Positions 8,169-15,808 of a DNA stretch of 44,205 nt are shown in pieces. Every line of letters starts with the position of its first letter. Position 1 is the stretch's first letter. A model generated the notes under the pieces. It was not told the origin of the DNA. It did not search any database and worked only from the letters and a program-made list of their open reading frames with translations. The DNA is from Muribaculaceae bacterium. Lineage in GTDB: Bacteria; Bacteroidota; Bacteroidia; Bacteroidales; Muribaculaceae. Position numbers and translations under genes: made by a program. The stretch covers positions 1-44,205 of the forward strand of contig JAFLTX010000011.1 in NCBI GenBank assembly GCA_022509145.1. The letters are read 5' to 3'.

Positions 8169-8804
8169 ATGAAAACTATATTCTTATCCGCGGGTTTACC
8201 AGAACTAAAGGAGAAACGCGACCCACGTTATTTTGAGACAGCCGATATTACTGCAATTAGAGATGCCGTATTGTCTCTAGTATTCGTATGTCTTAAAATG
8301 GATATAAAGATTGTTTGGGGTGGTCACCCAGCAATCACACCAATTGTTTATGAAGCAGTAAGGAATTATGAAGAAAAAGAGAGAATGGTAAGTATGCGAT
8401 TAACTGACTCTGAAATAAAAAAGTATATACAAAATCACGTTCATTTATTTCAGTCTGCATGGTTCGAAAATACTCTTCCAGAAGATAATAACAAATTCGA
8501 AAATGTTACTTTGACACAACGGAAAGAAAGTTTTCTAGATAGCATATCTAGTATGAGAGTAGAGATGCTTAAATCTTATGAACTTATGACTGCTATTTAT
8601 ATAGGAGGAATGGAAGGGGTATTAGAAGAAGATTCTCTTTTTAATAAATTTTATGCAAATAAACCTACTTACCCTATTGCTTCTACAGGAGGTGCAGCTC
8701 TTGAATTATATGAAAAATATAAATATGTTAGAAATTATCATGAGAGCCTTTTAAGCAACTACGCTTACACCTCATTATTTTACTCTATTTTATCTAATAT
8801 TTAA
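8169..8804 (+). CDS. Solitary SLOG-domain protein (nucleotide-sensor type)
   Basis: The ATG at 8169, one base after the TIR stop, is preferred over a TTG 18 bp upstream; it gives 211 residues. The whole protein is one Rossmann-like SLOG domain, resembling the SLOG cluster 3 group. It opens with IFLSAGLP, then IKIVWGGHPAITPIV (residues 47-60), YIGGMEGVLEE (144-154) and PIASTGGAA (169-177), the glycine-rich loops that bind nucleotides. In Thoeris the SLOG domain of ThsA binds the cyclic ADP-ribose made by TIR proteins. Here SLOG stands alone among three TIR proteins, so a sensor or signal-binding role is likely, although an enzyme cannot be excluded. Confidence 0.82.
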   Translation: MKTIFLSAGLPELKEKRDPRYFETADITAIRDAVLSLVFVCLKMDIKIVWGGHPAITPIVYEAVRNYEEKERMVSMRLTDSEIKKYIQNHVHLFQSAWFENTLPEDNNKFENVTLTQRKESFLDSISSMRVEMLKSYELMTAIYIGGMEGVLEEDSLFNKFYANKPTYPIASTGGAALELYEKYKYVRNYHESLLSNYAYTSLFYSILSNI

Positions 8805-8809
8805 TATTT

Positions 8810-9367
8810 ATGCCATATTTTATATCAGAAATTCAAGCTGCCAATGTATCACGAAGTTTAAACTTGAATGAGTCAGCGCCTAATATCCGAACCTTTTCTG
8901 CGAGTAATAAATACAATGTATTTCTCTCACATAAACATGATGAAGTAAATTTAGTTAAACAAATTAAGACCATATTGGAATCGTTACATTATAAAGTTTA
9001 TGTTGATTGGGAGGATGCAACTATGCCAACTCGCACAAACGGAGAAACAGCAAATAGATTAAAAGGGAAGATTCGTTCATTGGATAAATTCATTTTTCTA
9101 GCATCAAATGGAGCCATCAACTCTAAATGGTGTAATTGGGAAATTGGTTATGGAGATGCTTATAAATTGGGAATAGATAAATTTGCTATTTTCCCAGTGT
9201 CTAATCAATTAGGATGGTTGGGAGTAGAATATCTCTCACTCTATCCAAGAATTGAATATGTTTCAGATCATGGTGATTATAATTTTGGGAATCCCTATTT
9301 TGGTACTTATTGGGTAGTTTATCCAAATGGTAATAAACAAACATTAAAAGAGTGGTTATCGAAATAA
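8810..9367 (+). CDS. TIR-domain protein (185 aa)
   Basis: After about 33 unstructured residues a TIR domain begins with KYNVFLSHKHDEVNLV. Box 2 is YKVYVDWEDATMP and the catalytic stretch is SKWCNWEIGYGDAYKL with Glu111 as the predicted active-site residue. The rest (FAIFPVSNQLGWLGVEYL) completes the fold with no added effector domain, so this is a stand-alone TIR, as expected for a signal-making or NAD-depleting enzyme. It starts 5 bp after the SLOG gene, and its TAA stop overlaps the ATG of the next TIR gene (TAATG). Confidence 0.88.
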   Translation: MPYFISEIQAANVSRSLNLNESAPNIRTFSASNKYNVFLSHKHDEVNLVKQIKTILESLHYKVYVDWEDATMPTRTNGETANRLKGKIRSLDKFIFLASNGAINSKWCNWEIGYGDAYKLGIDKFAIFPVSNQLGWLGVEYLSLYPRIEYVSDHGDYNFGNPYFGTYWVVYPNGNKQTLKEWLSK

Positions 9368-10041
9368 TGGGCAAAAATATATTCGTTTCATATAAATATG
9401 CAGATGATAGTGTACAACATCTATTTGGATGTTGGCCTACAACGGTTCGTCATTATGTGGATGAATTGATTAATAGATTAGATCAAACAGACCATGTTTA
9501 TAGAGGTGAAGGTACAGATGAAGATTTGAGTTATTTGTCTGACGATGCAATCTATGAAAGATTGAAAGATAAAATATACAACACATCTGTAACTATAGTT
9601 TTGATTTCACCAAAAATGAAATTGAATCATCGAAGAGATAAAAGTCAATGGATCCCATGGGAAGTTTATTATTCTATTCGTGAAATAACGCGAGGTAATA
9701 GAACAAGTCATAGAAATAGTATTATCGCTGTTGTACTTCCTGATATAAACGGATGTTATAACTATATGATTGAAGAACAAAATTGTTGCAATAGCGGATG
9801 TAGACTTATACATACCGATAAATTGTTTAATATATTGCGATATAATATGTTCAATAAAAAAACGGACTCCGGGGAAAAATGTGCTTCAGGATCCATTATA
9901 TACTATGGGTTTTCAAGTTATATACATATGGTTAAATGGTGTGACTTCATTGATAATATCAATTTCCATATAGCACTTTCAGAAAATATAAAAGATAACA
10001 TAGATAATTATGATTTACATTTATCAGTAAATTCAAAATAA
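9367..10041 (+). CDS. ThsB-like TIR protein (224 aa)
   Basis: The start chosen is the ATG overlapping the previous stop (TAATG); a GTG 15 bp upstream is less likely. The protein opens with KNIFVSYKYADDSV, continues with NTSVTIVLISPKMK and has SQWIPWEVYYSI with Glu99 as predicted catalytic residue. This is the pattern of the MTH538-like TIR group that includes Thoeris ThsB. The last 100 residues are unusual, with several cysteines (NCCNSGC, residues 139-145). It closes the operon. A role as phage-activated maker of an NAD-derived signal is inference from ThsB. Confidence 0.82.
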   Translation: MGKNIFVSYKYADDSVQHLFGCWPTTVRHYVDELINRLDQTDHVYRGEGTDEDLSYLSDDAIYERLKDKIYNTSVTIVLISPKMKLNHRRDKSQWIPWEVYYSIREITRGNRTSHRNSIIAVVLPDINGCYNYMIEEQNCCNSGCRLIHTDKLFNILRYNMFNKKTDSGEKCASGSIIYYGFSSYIHMVKWCDFIDNINFHIALSENIKDNIDNYDLHLSVNSK

Positions 10042-10325
10042 ACAAGATAAATTAGGATTCTTCATTAACTATGCCTTATGGGCTTAATCTTTGATAATAT
10101 TTTCTTCATTGTATATAAATTAAAAAGTCGATATGAAATCGAAAAGAACTAATATGATTACAAACTTAATTAAGATATCAGGAAAGATTGTTGTATGTAA
10201 TTTGATCCCTCTAAAACTTATAATTCCCAAACATATCGTTTTATTTTGTTTATGGATATTTTTGGTTATCTTATCGTGTAAATGTACCAAGTTTGCACCA
10301 TTGTTCTGCAACTAATTGATATACA
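10042..10325. other. AT-rich intergenic stretch after the TIR operon
   Basis: No convincing gene or strong hairpin. A 60-codon frame (10133-10315) would encode a basic start and one hydrophobic helix (LFCLWIFLVILSCKC) but lacks a good ribosome-binding site, so I do not call it. Confidence 0.4.
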
Positions 10326-10442
10326 TAGGATGTTAGATTAGATTATGTAATATCACAATATAATTCCTTATCAATAGATGAGAAAAGAAGGTTCGTTAGA
10401 CTTCTTGATTCAGCTGCGGTAGCCTATCCTCATTGGGATTGA

Positions 10443-10928
10443 GTGCTTAAGGAGTTGGGGTTGTCTGAATATAAGTCGTTTACAAAAGCTGAAATAGAAG
10501 AAATCACAAATCCCCAGGGCGGTTATGGATCTGGTGAAGGAGAGAAGCATAAAAAACTCAAGGAGTTCATTTGCGACCATCCGGAAGCGATTGGAGCAAC
10601 TAACGTTGTGTTCCGTAAAACTGAACACTTGTTGCCATCAGGAGATAAGCTTGACGTATATTTCGAGCTTGAAGACGGTACTCGATTGGCTGTTGAAGTC
10701 AAGTCGTCCATCTCGAATGACTCAGACATCACCCGTGGTATCTTCCAATGCGTGAAATATAAAGCTGTCATGGATGTCCTCCAATTCATCGATACGGAAG
10801 ATTACGATGTGAAGGTCCTACTGGTCACTTCGCGCGACTTATCCGATATCCATGCACGCCTAATCATAGAATTATCTGTAAATCATATTCAATACTATCC
10901 TTCAATATATAAATCAGATGTATCCTGA
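10443..10928 (+). CDS. PD-(D/E)XK nuclease-like protein, probably N-terminally broken
   Basis: A GTG-started frame of 161 residues. The core LPSGDKLDVYFELEDGTRLA followed by VEVKSS shows Asp, then Glu-x-Lys, of a restriction-endonuclease-like fold, and FQCVKYKAVMD follows as the usual helix. This implies a DNA- or RNA-cutting enzyme. The same frame is open upstream for 36 codons (from 10329) and reads like protein (LSIDEKRRFVRLLDSAAVAY, PHWD) but is cut by TGA at 10440-10442, and no ATG exists in it. So the gene is either a nonsense-mutated or truncated version of a longer protein, or uses the GTG. Its end overlaps the next start by 11 bp, typical of an intact operon. Confidence 0.6.
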   Translation: MLKELGLSEYKSFTKAEIEEITNPQGGYGSGEGEKHKKLKEFICDHPEAIGATNVVFRKTEHLLPSGDKLDVYFELEDGTRLAVEVKSSISNDSDITRGIFQCVKYKAVMDVLQFIDTEDYDVKVLLVTSRDLSDIHARLIIELSVNHIQYYPSIYKSDVS

Positions 10929-11976
10929 TAATTTATTGGAATTCGAAGACTTCGAGTTATTTAAACATCGAATTCAGTGTGCTTTATACGGAATTAAAGA
11001 GTTGGCCCGTTTTCTTTCTTCTGAAGATTTTGCATCTTTGGGAGTAATAAAGGAGCAGTTAGAAGAAATGTGCCATTTCGATCCTCAACCCTTATCAAAC
11101 GAGGAGGAATTTGTTTTGAATTATATTTATCCTGGGGCGGCAATAATTAAAACTTATTGTTTGTTAGCCCATGTTTATTATGAAAGAAAAACATTTACCC
11201 CGTTTTGCCAATTGTTGGGCGAATTCAATTTGCTTGCCGATGCAGAATATGATGTTTCATTATGGGAAAATGCTGCCATAAGATTGACAAAGAGAGAATT
11301 ATTCACAGGATTAAGAATATTGGATGATATAAGTCGACGAACCATCCTACAGAATTTGGAGGAGCAATTCGATATGACTTATGATTCGGTGATGCAAAAC
11401 GATTATAATGGTTTTTGTAGAGGTATTATAGATTGTGAAAATCTCAATATAATTTCAGTCGAAGTATTGTTTGAGATTCTGCGGACATCAATTACCAATA
11501 AGTACCCTCTTAAAACTGAAGGTAAGCAATCGTTATTAAACGACTCTAATTTCGAAAATGCCGTAGCAGAATTTCTACCTTCCACAGAAAAGTATGTTTA
11601 TATTCTTGATAATTTAACGATTAATACTGATGTAGAACGTCTTGTGCCTCTTAGTTTGGAATTTTATGAGGTATTACAAGAATATTTTTCTGAACGAGCC
11701 GCAATAATAAATTTCGTTCTGTATACTTGCAACGTAGGTAAAAGAATCGAGAAGAGGATAATACAATTGCAAGACCAGTCAAGATTCCTTATCCATAATA
11801 CTACAGCAATTTTTGATCCAGATGCTGTGTGCCAGAAGATCGTAGTTAATTCATTATTACCAATTTTCACCAAAATTGGCCTCAATTTGATAAGGGCACG
11901 AATGGATGAGAAAGAACTATTGGTAGAATATGAAGAGTCAGATATTGGGAAAAGATTTTTAGATTTTATAAACTAA
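10918..11976 (+). CDS. Large hypothetical protein next to the nuclease-like gene (352 aa)
   Basis: The ATG overlaps the end of the nuclease-like gene, so the two are coupled. The protein is soluble, acidic and mostly alpha-helical (FKHRIQCALYGIKELARFL, ALRIESL-like spacing absent), with no motif I recognise. At its TAA stop the reading frame continues open for another 146 codons of good coding quality, so this may be the first 70% of a protein of about 500 residues interrupted by a nonsense mutation. As neighbour of a nuclease-like gene inside defence cargo it could be a sensor or specificity subunit, but that is inference. Confidence 0.65.
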   Translation: MYPDNLLEFEDFELFKHRIQCALYGIKELARFLSSEDFASLGVIKEQLEEMCHFDPQPLSNEEEFVLNYIYPGAAIIKTYCLLAHVYYERKTFTPFCQLLGEFNLLADAEYDVSLWENAAIRLTKRELFTGLRILDDISRRTILQNLEEQFDMTYDSVMQNDYNGFCRGIIDCENLNIISVEVLFEILRTSITNKYPLKTEGKQSLLNDSNFENAVAEFLPSTEKYVYILDNLTINTDVERLVPLSLEFYEVLQEYFSERAAIINFVLYTCNVGKRIEKRIIQLQDQSRFLIHNTTAIFDPDAVCQKIVVNSLLPIFTKIGLNLIRARMDEKELLVEYEESDIGKRFLDFIN

Positions 11977-12417
11977 AATTTCAGAATTGCGAAAAATAGA
12001 GAACCCCGTTTTATAAATGGAGAATTTCAATACTATAAAAATCTTTGTGATTCACTGAAGACTGTATTAGAATTAAAGGTCGGTTCCCAGAAATGGACCT
12101 ATGCTTTCATTTATATATTTTTCCCGGTAGCCATAACACAAAAGAGCGGTTTAGATAAATTAGTTGGAAAGCGGCTTAATGAAAAGTTTATGATATGGCG
12201 AAAAGAACCACAGTCAGCAGATGAAGCACTTAGACGTCTTGTAAACTATTTCCCCGAACTTGAAAAAAATATAACAAGTGGTCAACCTTCATTACCATCC
12301 CGCAGTCGAGATGCATTAGAAACAGCAATGAAAGAAAAACCTTGGTTGAAAAATTTTATTCGAGAGGTGTGGCATAAAGAAGCTATTGAGAAATGTTTCC
12401 CTAAACTTAAGGATTGA
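11977..12417 (+). pseudogene. In-frame continuation of the 352-aa gene after a TAA stop
   Basis: Directly after the TAA at 11974-11976 the same frame runs open for 146 codons (NFRIAKNREPRFINGEFQYY, WTYAFIYIFFPVAI, NYFPELEKNI, KPWLKNFIREVWHKEAIEK) to TGA. There is no ATG in the first 71 codons, so it cannot easily be an independent gene; the later ATG at 12190 would give only 75 residues. The simplest reading is the severed C-terminal part of the preceding gene. Stop-codon readthrough is possible but unsupported. Confidence 0.55.
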
Positions 12418-12462
12418 TGATGTAAGGAAACATCGTTAATTCTATTCCCTATTCATGTTAGA

Positions 12463-12486
12463 GGCTATCTCGAAAAGGAGGTAGCC
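12463..12486 (+). terminator. Intrinsic terminator after the defence cargo
   Basis: A 9-bp stem with one G-U pair (GGCTATCTC / GAGGTAGCC) and a 6-nt loop is followed by ATTTTTATTG. It ends the rightward cargo transcription unit. Confidence 0.75.
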
Positions 12487-12536
12487 ATTTTTATTGTTTC
12501 CACTAGGGGGATATCTGCCGATTGAACATTTAAGTT

Positions 12537-12644
12537 AAACATTTATTGTATAGCAAGTCGGTATAATAGATTGAGTATATGCGAGTTGTTCAAATATGCG
12601 GTTAATTTAAAAATGTTTGAAAAATGATGCCCAAACATTTATTG
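12537..12644. repeat. Direct repeat AAACATTTATTG plus inverted repeat before the DUF3853 gene
   Basis: AAACATTTATTG occurs at 12537-12548 and 12633-12644. The second copy is also the right half of an inverted repeat, AAATGTTTG (12611-12619) with CAAACATTT (12632-12640). The second copy ends in the -33 box of the putative promoter, so a repressor or element-encoded DNA-binding protein could act here. Confidence 0.5.
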
Positions 12645-12672
12645 CAGAGGGAATTTTATTGCAGTACTTTCG
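12641..12672 (+). promoter_or_regulatory. Putative promoter of the rightward arm
   Basis: ATTG (12641-12644), a 20-bp spacer and TACTTTCG (12665-12672) fit the Bacteroidales promoter with one mismatch in each box. It would give a leader of about 27 nt before the DUF3853 gene. Confidence 0.45.
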
Positions 12673-12703
12673 CGGCTGAAAATAAAACAACAAATAAAAA
12701 AAT

Positions 12704-13006
12704 ATGGAAAATCCATTAGTCACCTGTACAGTTGAAGAGTTTCTCGACCTCGCTGTTGAGAAGTTCGCACAATTCGTCGCAGCAGAAGATGACAGGAAAC
12801 CAGTCAAGAAAAATCTGGTTTACGGATTGGCTGGTTTAAGAGACTTGTTGGGCTGTTCCCTCTCAACAGCTGCTCGCATTAAGAAGAGCGGTGTTTTGAA
12901 TGCAGCCATTCATCAAACTGGCAAACTCATTGTAGTGGACGCAGATCTTGCTCTTGAGCTGATGAGATTGCAAAATAAGAGGAAAGGAGGCAGGATGCTC
13001 AAATAA
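12704..13006 (+). CDS. DUF3853 family protein (helix-turn-helix type)
   Basis: A 100-residue protein with the DUF3853 signature: YGLAGLRDLLGCSLSTAARI followed by KKSGVLNAAIHQTGKLIVVD and a final ALELMRLQNKRKGG tail. The central part is a winged or MerR/excisionase-like helix-turn-helix. Such proteins occur near integration or replication genes of Bacteroidetes mobile elements and probably regulate or assist excision. It is first in the rightward arm behind a promoter that carries direct and inverted repeats, which may be its own binding sites. Confidence 0.8.
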   Translation: MENPLVTCTVEEFLDLAVEKFAQFVAAEDDRKPVKKNLVYGLAGLRDLLGCSLSTAARIKKSGVLNAAIHQTGKLIVVDADLALELMRLQNKRKGGRMLK

Positions 13007-13368
13007 CGACCCGGCTGTAGGTGATGGCCTTGAAACAGTGGGTGCCATCGAGTGATTGCGTGCCGCCCACCACGCAACAGAGATCTTTGAAATACTGATA
13101 CAAAACGGTTGCACATTACCGAGGTTTGCCCCTGAAAATGTGCTACAATATAATATTGTGTTCCGTTTCGATTGGCTTGTTTGTCCCTTTTCATTCCGGG
13201 ACACGGCCCCAATTCCGTTATGGGACACTAAATTAAAAGTCTTAAAATAAAAAACATGAAAAAAAATTTTTAAAGGTAGATACAATCTACCGATTAAGAT
13301 ATGACCTTGGAGGGCTGAAACTATGTGTCCTCCAGTCAAATAGAAACAATTCGACAAAAAACAAGAAG
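13007..13368. other. Non-coding stretch with two hairpins
   Basis: I see no gene here; small frames on both strands look random. Two perfect stems stand out: GGTAGAT-ACA-ATCTACC (13275-13291), and TGGAGG (13308-13313) with CCTCCA (13329-13334), the latter 35 bp before the next start. They could form a structured leader for the ParB-like gene. Confidence 0.4.
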
Positions 13369-14151
13369 ATGCGTGAAGGTTGCACGCAGGTGGGAATGCA
13401 GAGTCCGGGTATTTTTACAGATGCCCGGCTTGCAATGGAAGTTGGCTATGTTTTGCTTGATGTTGTAGACGGGCATACTGTGACCAAGGCAGAGGTTGAC
13501 GATTACTTGGTCATTGTAGATGGCAACACGCGATTTCATGCGTGGTGGTCTTTGCGTAAGGATTTTGAGCGTAAGGATTTTGAGCGTAAGGGTTTTGAGT
13601 ACAAGTTTACTTATATCATCTATCCGAATGCGGATTCCTTTAAGAAGGCTTATAATGGGATAAACGTGTATAATACGCCTACTTCGACAGCAGACTTCGC
13701 CAGAGATTTGCTTGCGACTTCACCAAATCCTGTTCTCATCTCTTATCGTAGCAAGTTTGATGATGGACTATATCCAAAAGCCGCCGGTTATGCAACGATA
13801 GGTAGAGAAATCGGGAAGAAAGACCTGACTGAGCTTCAAAAGGGCAACATTCCGGCTATCTTCAACACTCATCAGAATACTGAAATGTATTTGAAAGTGT
13901 ATAACGCTATCAAACCACTGATTGGTGGAAGCGTAAAGACTTTCAGAGGTACAGAAATATGGAGCTGGATTGCCAACAAGATTAATGGTGCTGATGACAA
14001 GATGTCTATGGCAAATAAACTTGTGACTCTGTTCGAAAACTATCCTGCTAAACAGTATGAGAACCTCAAGAATGCAAAAGCACATGGAAACCAAGACAAG
14101 GCATCCGTGGTCAAAGGCCTTCTTGATGATGAGTTTAACAAATTGAAATAA
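13369..14151 (+). CDS. ParB-like domain protein (260 aa)
   Basis: The segment VTKAEVDDYLVIVDGNTRFHAWW resembles the ParB/Srx nuclease-like fold, where a DGNxR-type motif marks the nucleotide-binding pocket. It is followed by a basic tandem repeat (three copies of R/K-rich KDFER units, residues about 62-77), a feature of expanded loops. The C-terminal half is helical and contains no obvious DNA-binding motif. It may be a partition, copy-number or regulatory protein of the element. The ATG was chosen because an A/G-rich stretch (ACAAGAAG) precedes it. Homology to ParB is by motif only. Confidence 0.6.
   Translation: MREGCTQVGMQSPGIFTDARLAMEVGYVLLDVVDGHTVTKAEVDDYLVIVDGNTRFHAWWSLRKDFERKDFERKGFEYKFTYIIYPNADSFKKAYNGINVYNTPTSTADFARDLLATSPNPVLISYRSKFDDGLYPKAAGYATIGREIGKKDLTELQKGNIPAIFNTHQNTEMYLKVYNAIKPLIGGSVKTFRGTEIWSWIANKINGADDKMSMANKLVTLFENYPAKQYENLKNAKAHGNQDKASVVKGLLDDEFNKLK
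13554..13598 (+). repeat. Three tandem copies of a 15-bp unit inside the ParB-like gene
   Basis: GCGTAAGGATTTTGA is repeated three times, the third copy with one A-to-G change. Because the unit is 15 bp, copy-number change alters the protein by five residues without a frameshift. Confidence 0.85.
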
Positions 14152-14157
14152 ATCCGG

Positions 14158-14180
14158 GGGAGGGGTAATATCCTCCTCCC
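14158..14180 (+). terminator. Probable terminator after the ParB-like gene
   Basis: An 8-bp G/C-rich stem (GGGAGGGG with the following TCCTCCC region) around TAATAT is followed by TCTCTGTTTATAAA. The T-run is imperfect. Confidence 0.45.
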
Positions 14181-14263
14181 TCTCTGTTTATAAATAATCA
14201 TTTATGAATACAAAATTTCAATAAAGACGCGAGGTAGCAATAACGACAAATTATCGCTCTGAA

Positions 14264-14665
14264 ATGCAGAAAAGGGCGGTTAAAGACATCTCTATTTCTT
14301 ATACATATATGAGAATAGAGAACATCTTCCAAGCTGACTACGAGAATGTGGCACCTTGGCGTGGGCGCGAAAATAACGGTGTAGATGGAGCCTGCGTACA
14401 ACCAATCCATCAAGTGACTAAAACCATCATTCCTGTTAGATTCCAAAGTGATATTAAAGCTTTGTGTGATTACGCAGGTGTCGATGAATTGAGTAGTGGG
14501 ATGAATATCAAGATGACCCTTCAAGAGATCCTGACTATTATCCCCAAAAAGCGAGCAAGAACCGACAGTTACCGTCAACTTATCCAGTTCCTTCAGGATG
14601 AGATGGGCGTAAGTCTAGAAATCAAATCACGTAAAACCAATCACTATGGAACGAGACAAATATGA
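14264..14665 (+). CDS. Hypothetical protein of the mobile element (133 aa)
   Basis: A soluble protein with a central FQSDIKALCDYAGVDELSSG and a helix ending LLIQF-like (SYRQLIQFLQDEMGVSL). Its middle (MTLQEILTIIPKKRARTDSY) resembles the DNA-binding helix arrangement of small element regulators, but I cannot assign a family. An internal ATG at 14312 (MRIENIF) is an alternative start. Its last 20 bp overlap the next gene, implying coupling. Confidence 0.65.
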   Translation: MQKRAVKDISISYTYMRIENIFQADYENVAPWRGRENNGVDGACVQPIHQVTKTIIPVRFQSDIKALCDYAGVDELSSGMNIKMTLQEILTIIPKKRARTDSYRQLIQFLQDEMGVSLEIKSRKTNHYGTRQI

Positions 14666-15557
14666 TTTCTTTAAGGGAAAGAATAAGGCTAAAAAGTATG
14701 ATTTTTCCGGAAAATCCAAGATGAAGGATGAATCTGCACCCCCTTTACATTATGCACCAATGACTCCCTTTGCCACTGGTGAGTCCTCTTCACAAGCGTA
14801 TAATAATACGGGCTTCTCACTCCCAATCCCTGTCAAACAGAATGGTAAATTTACAGAGTGGGAATTTGAAGGAGAGCCTATGAGACCTTATTTCAAAGGT
14901 AATTTTTGGCTGAATAATCAAGGCAATAAGATTTTTTGGGCATTCTTTGATAGAAAAGCAATGGCTATAACGTCTTTAAAACCAGTTACCATAGAACATG
15001 ATGCGAATGGGGACTTTGTTGTTATTACATGCCGAGGAATAGAGATTAAAACATATATTAAAGATGCTCTTAAAATCTGCTTTCCGGCGTCTGTACAATC
15101 AGATTCTTCTAAGGCTCAAAAAGCCGAACAAACAGGCAACATTAGGTTCCCCAAGAAACCCAAAGTCACACTTGTTCAAGTTGAAGGTGATGATCTGGCT
15201 TTCTACCATGAACCTATAGAAAATAACGAATATCCTTTCTGGGTGAGCCAAAAAGGAGGTAGAGCGTACTTTGGAATTTATGATTGGAAGACACATCAGA
15301 TAAAGGACGATTTCAAGCCTTATAATATTCAGAAAGATTCTTCTGGAAGAAAATATATTTCTATTAAGCAGAAGAATGGCAGTTGGAAAAAGTATGATTT
15401 TGCAACTGCCATCTGTACCGTGTTTAATGGCAAGCCTACTTTCCCAGATATGTTTGTGAACTTTTTAGATGGCAACCCTGAAAACTGTGATGCCAATAAT
15501 CTGTATTGGGATATGAAATTCCAGAGTTTTAAGCCAACAACCTCATACGAACAATGA
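14646..15557 (+). CDS. Hypothetical protein with a degenerate HNH-like C-terminus (303 aa)
   Basis: The N-terminal 60 residues are basic and low-complexity (DKYDFFKGKNKAKKYDFSGK), probably disordered. Two related beta-rich repeats follow (GNFWLNNQGNKIFWAFFDRK and FWVSQKGGRAYFGIYDWKTH), each ending in a 'VTI/IS...KTY/KKYDFATAI' type segment, so the protein seems internally duplicated. The last 35 residues (FVNFLDGNPENCDANNLYWD) match the DGNxxN...NL.W part of HNH nucleases and intron-type domains, but the catalytic histidines are missing. It may be a DNA-binding derivative. Co-transcribed with the 133-aa gene. Confidence 0.65.
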   Translation: MERDKYDFFKGKNKAKKYDFSGKSKMKDESAPPLHYAPMTPFATGESSSQAYNNTGFSLPIPVKQNGKFTEWEFEGEPMRPYFKGNFWLNNQGNKIFWAFFDRKAMAITSLKPVTIEHDANGDFVVITCRGIEIKTYIKDALKICFPASVQSDSSKAQKAEQTGNIRFPKKPKVTLVQVEGDDLAFYHEPIENNEYPFWVSQKGGRAYFGIYDWKTHQIKDDFKPYNIQKDSSGRKYISIKQKNGSWKKYDFATAICTVFNGKPTFPDMFVNFLDGNPENCDANNLYWDMKFQSFKPTTSYEQ

Positions 15558-15559
15558 GA

Positions 15560-15580
15560 CTGCCCTGAAAAAATGGGCAG
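15560..15580 (+). terminator. Hairpin after the HNH-like gene
   Basis: CTGCCC pairs with GGGCAG across a 9-nt A-rich loop just after the stop codon. No clear T-run follows, so termination is uncertain. The remaining bases up to 15808 show no gene. Confidence 0.3.
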
Positions 15581-15808
15581 CCTCTACCAGCTTCGCCAGT
15601 GTGTGAGTGTGTGTTGATTTTGGTAGTTCCACAAAGTGGAATAAAAAAGTGTTCAAATCAACGTAAAACGCTATATATCAATACGATTTTGAGCAAATAA
15701 ATATTCCAGTTGATACTGGCTACCATCAATAACACACACGCACTCACTTGCGACCGCAAGTATGGTTCTTCGATAGAAGAGCCAGGATTCAACAAATAAG
15801 AAGATAAA

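Noticed and set aside
10133-10315. 60-codon frame with one hydrophobic helix after the TIR operon
   Set aside because: No ribosome-binding site or promoter, AT-rich region, and an equally long frame exists on the other strand.
13275-13334. Possible CRISPR or repeat array suggested by short palindromes
   Set aside because: The two hairpins differ in sequence and there are no regularly spaced repeats; no cas genes are present.
12863-13357. 164-codon leftward frame and overlapping small frames
   Set aside because: Overlaps the DUF3853 gene on the opposite strand; composition looks random.
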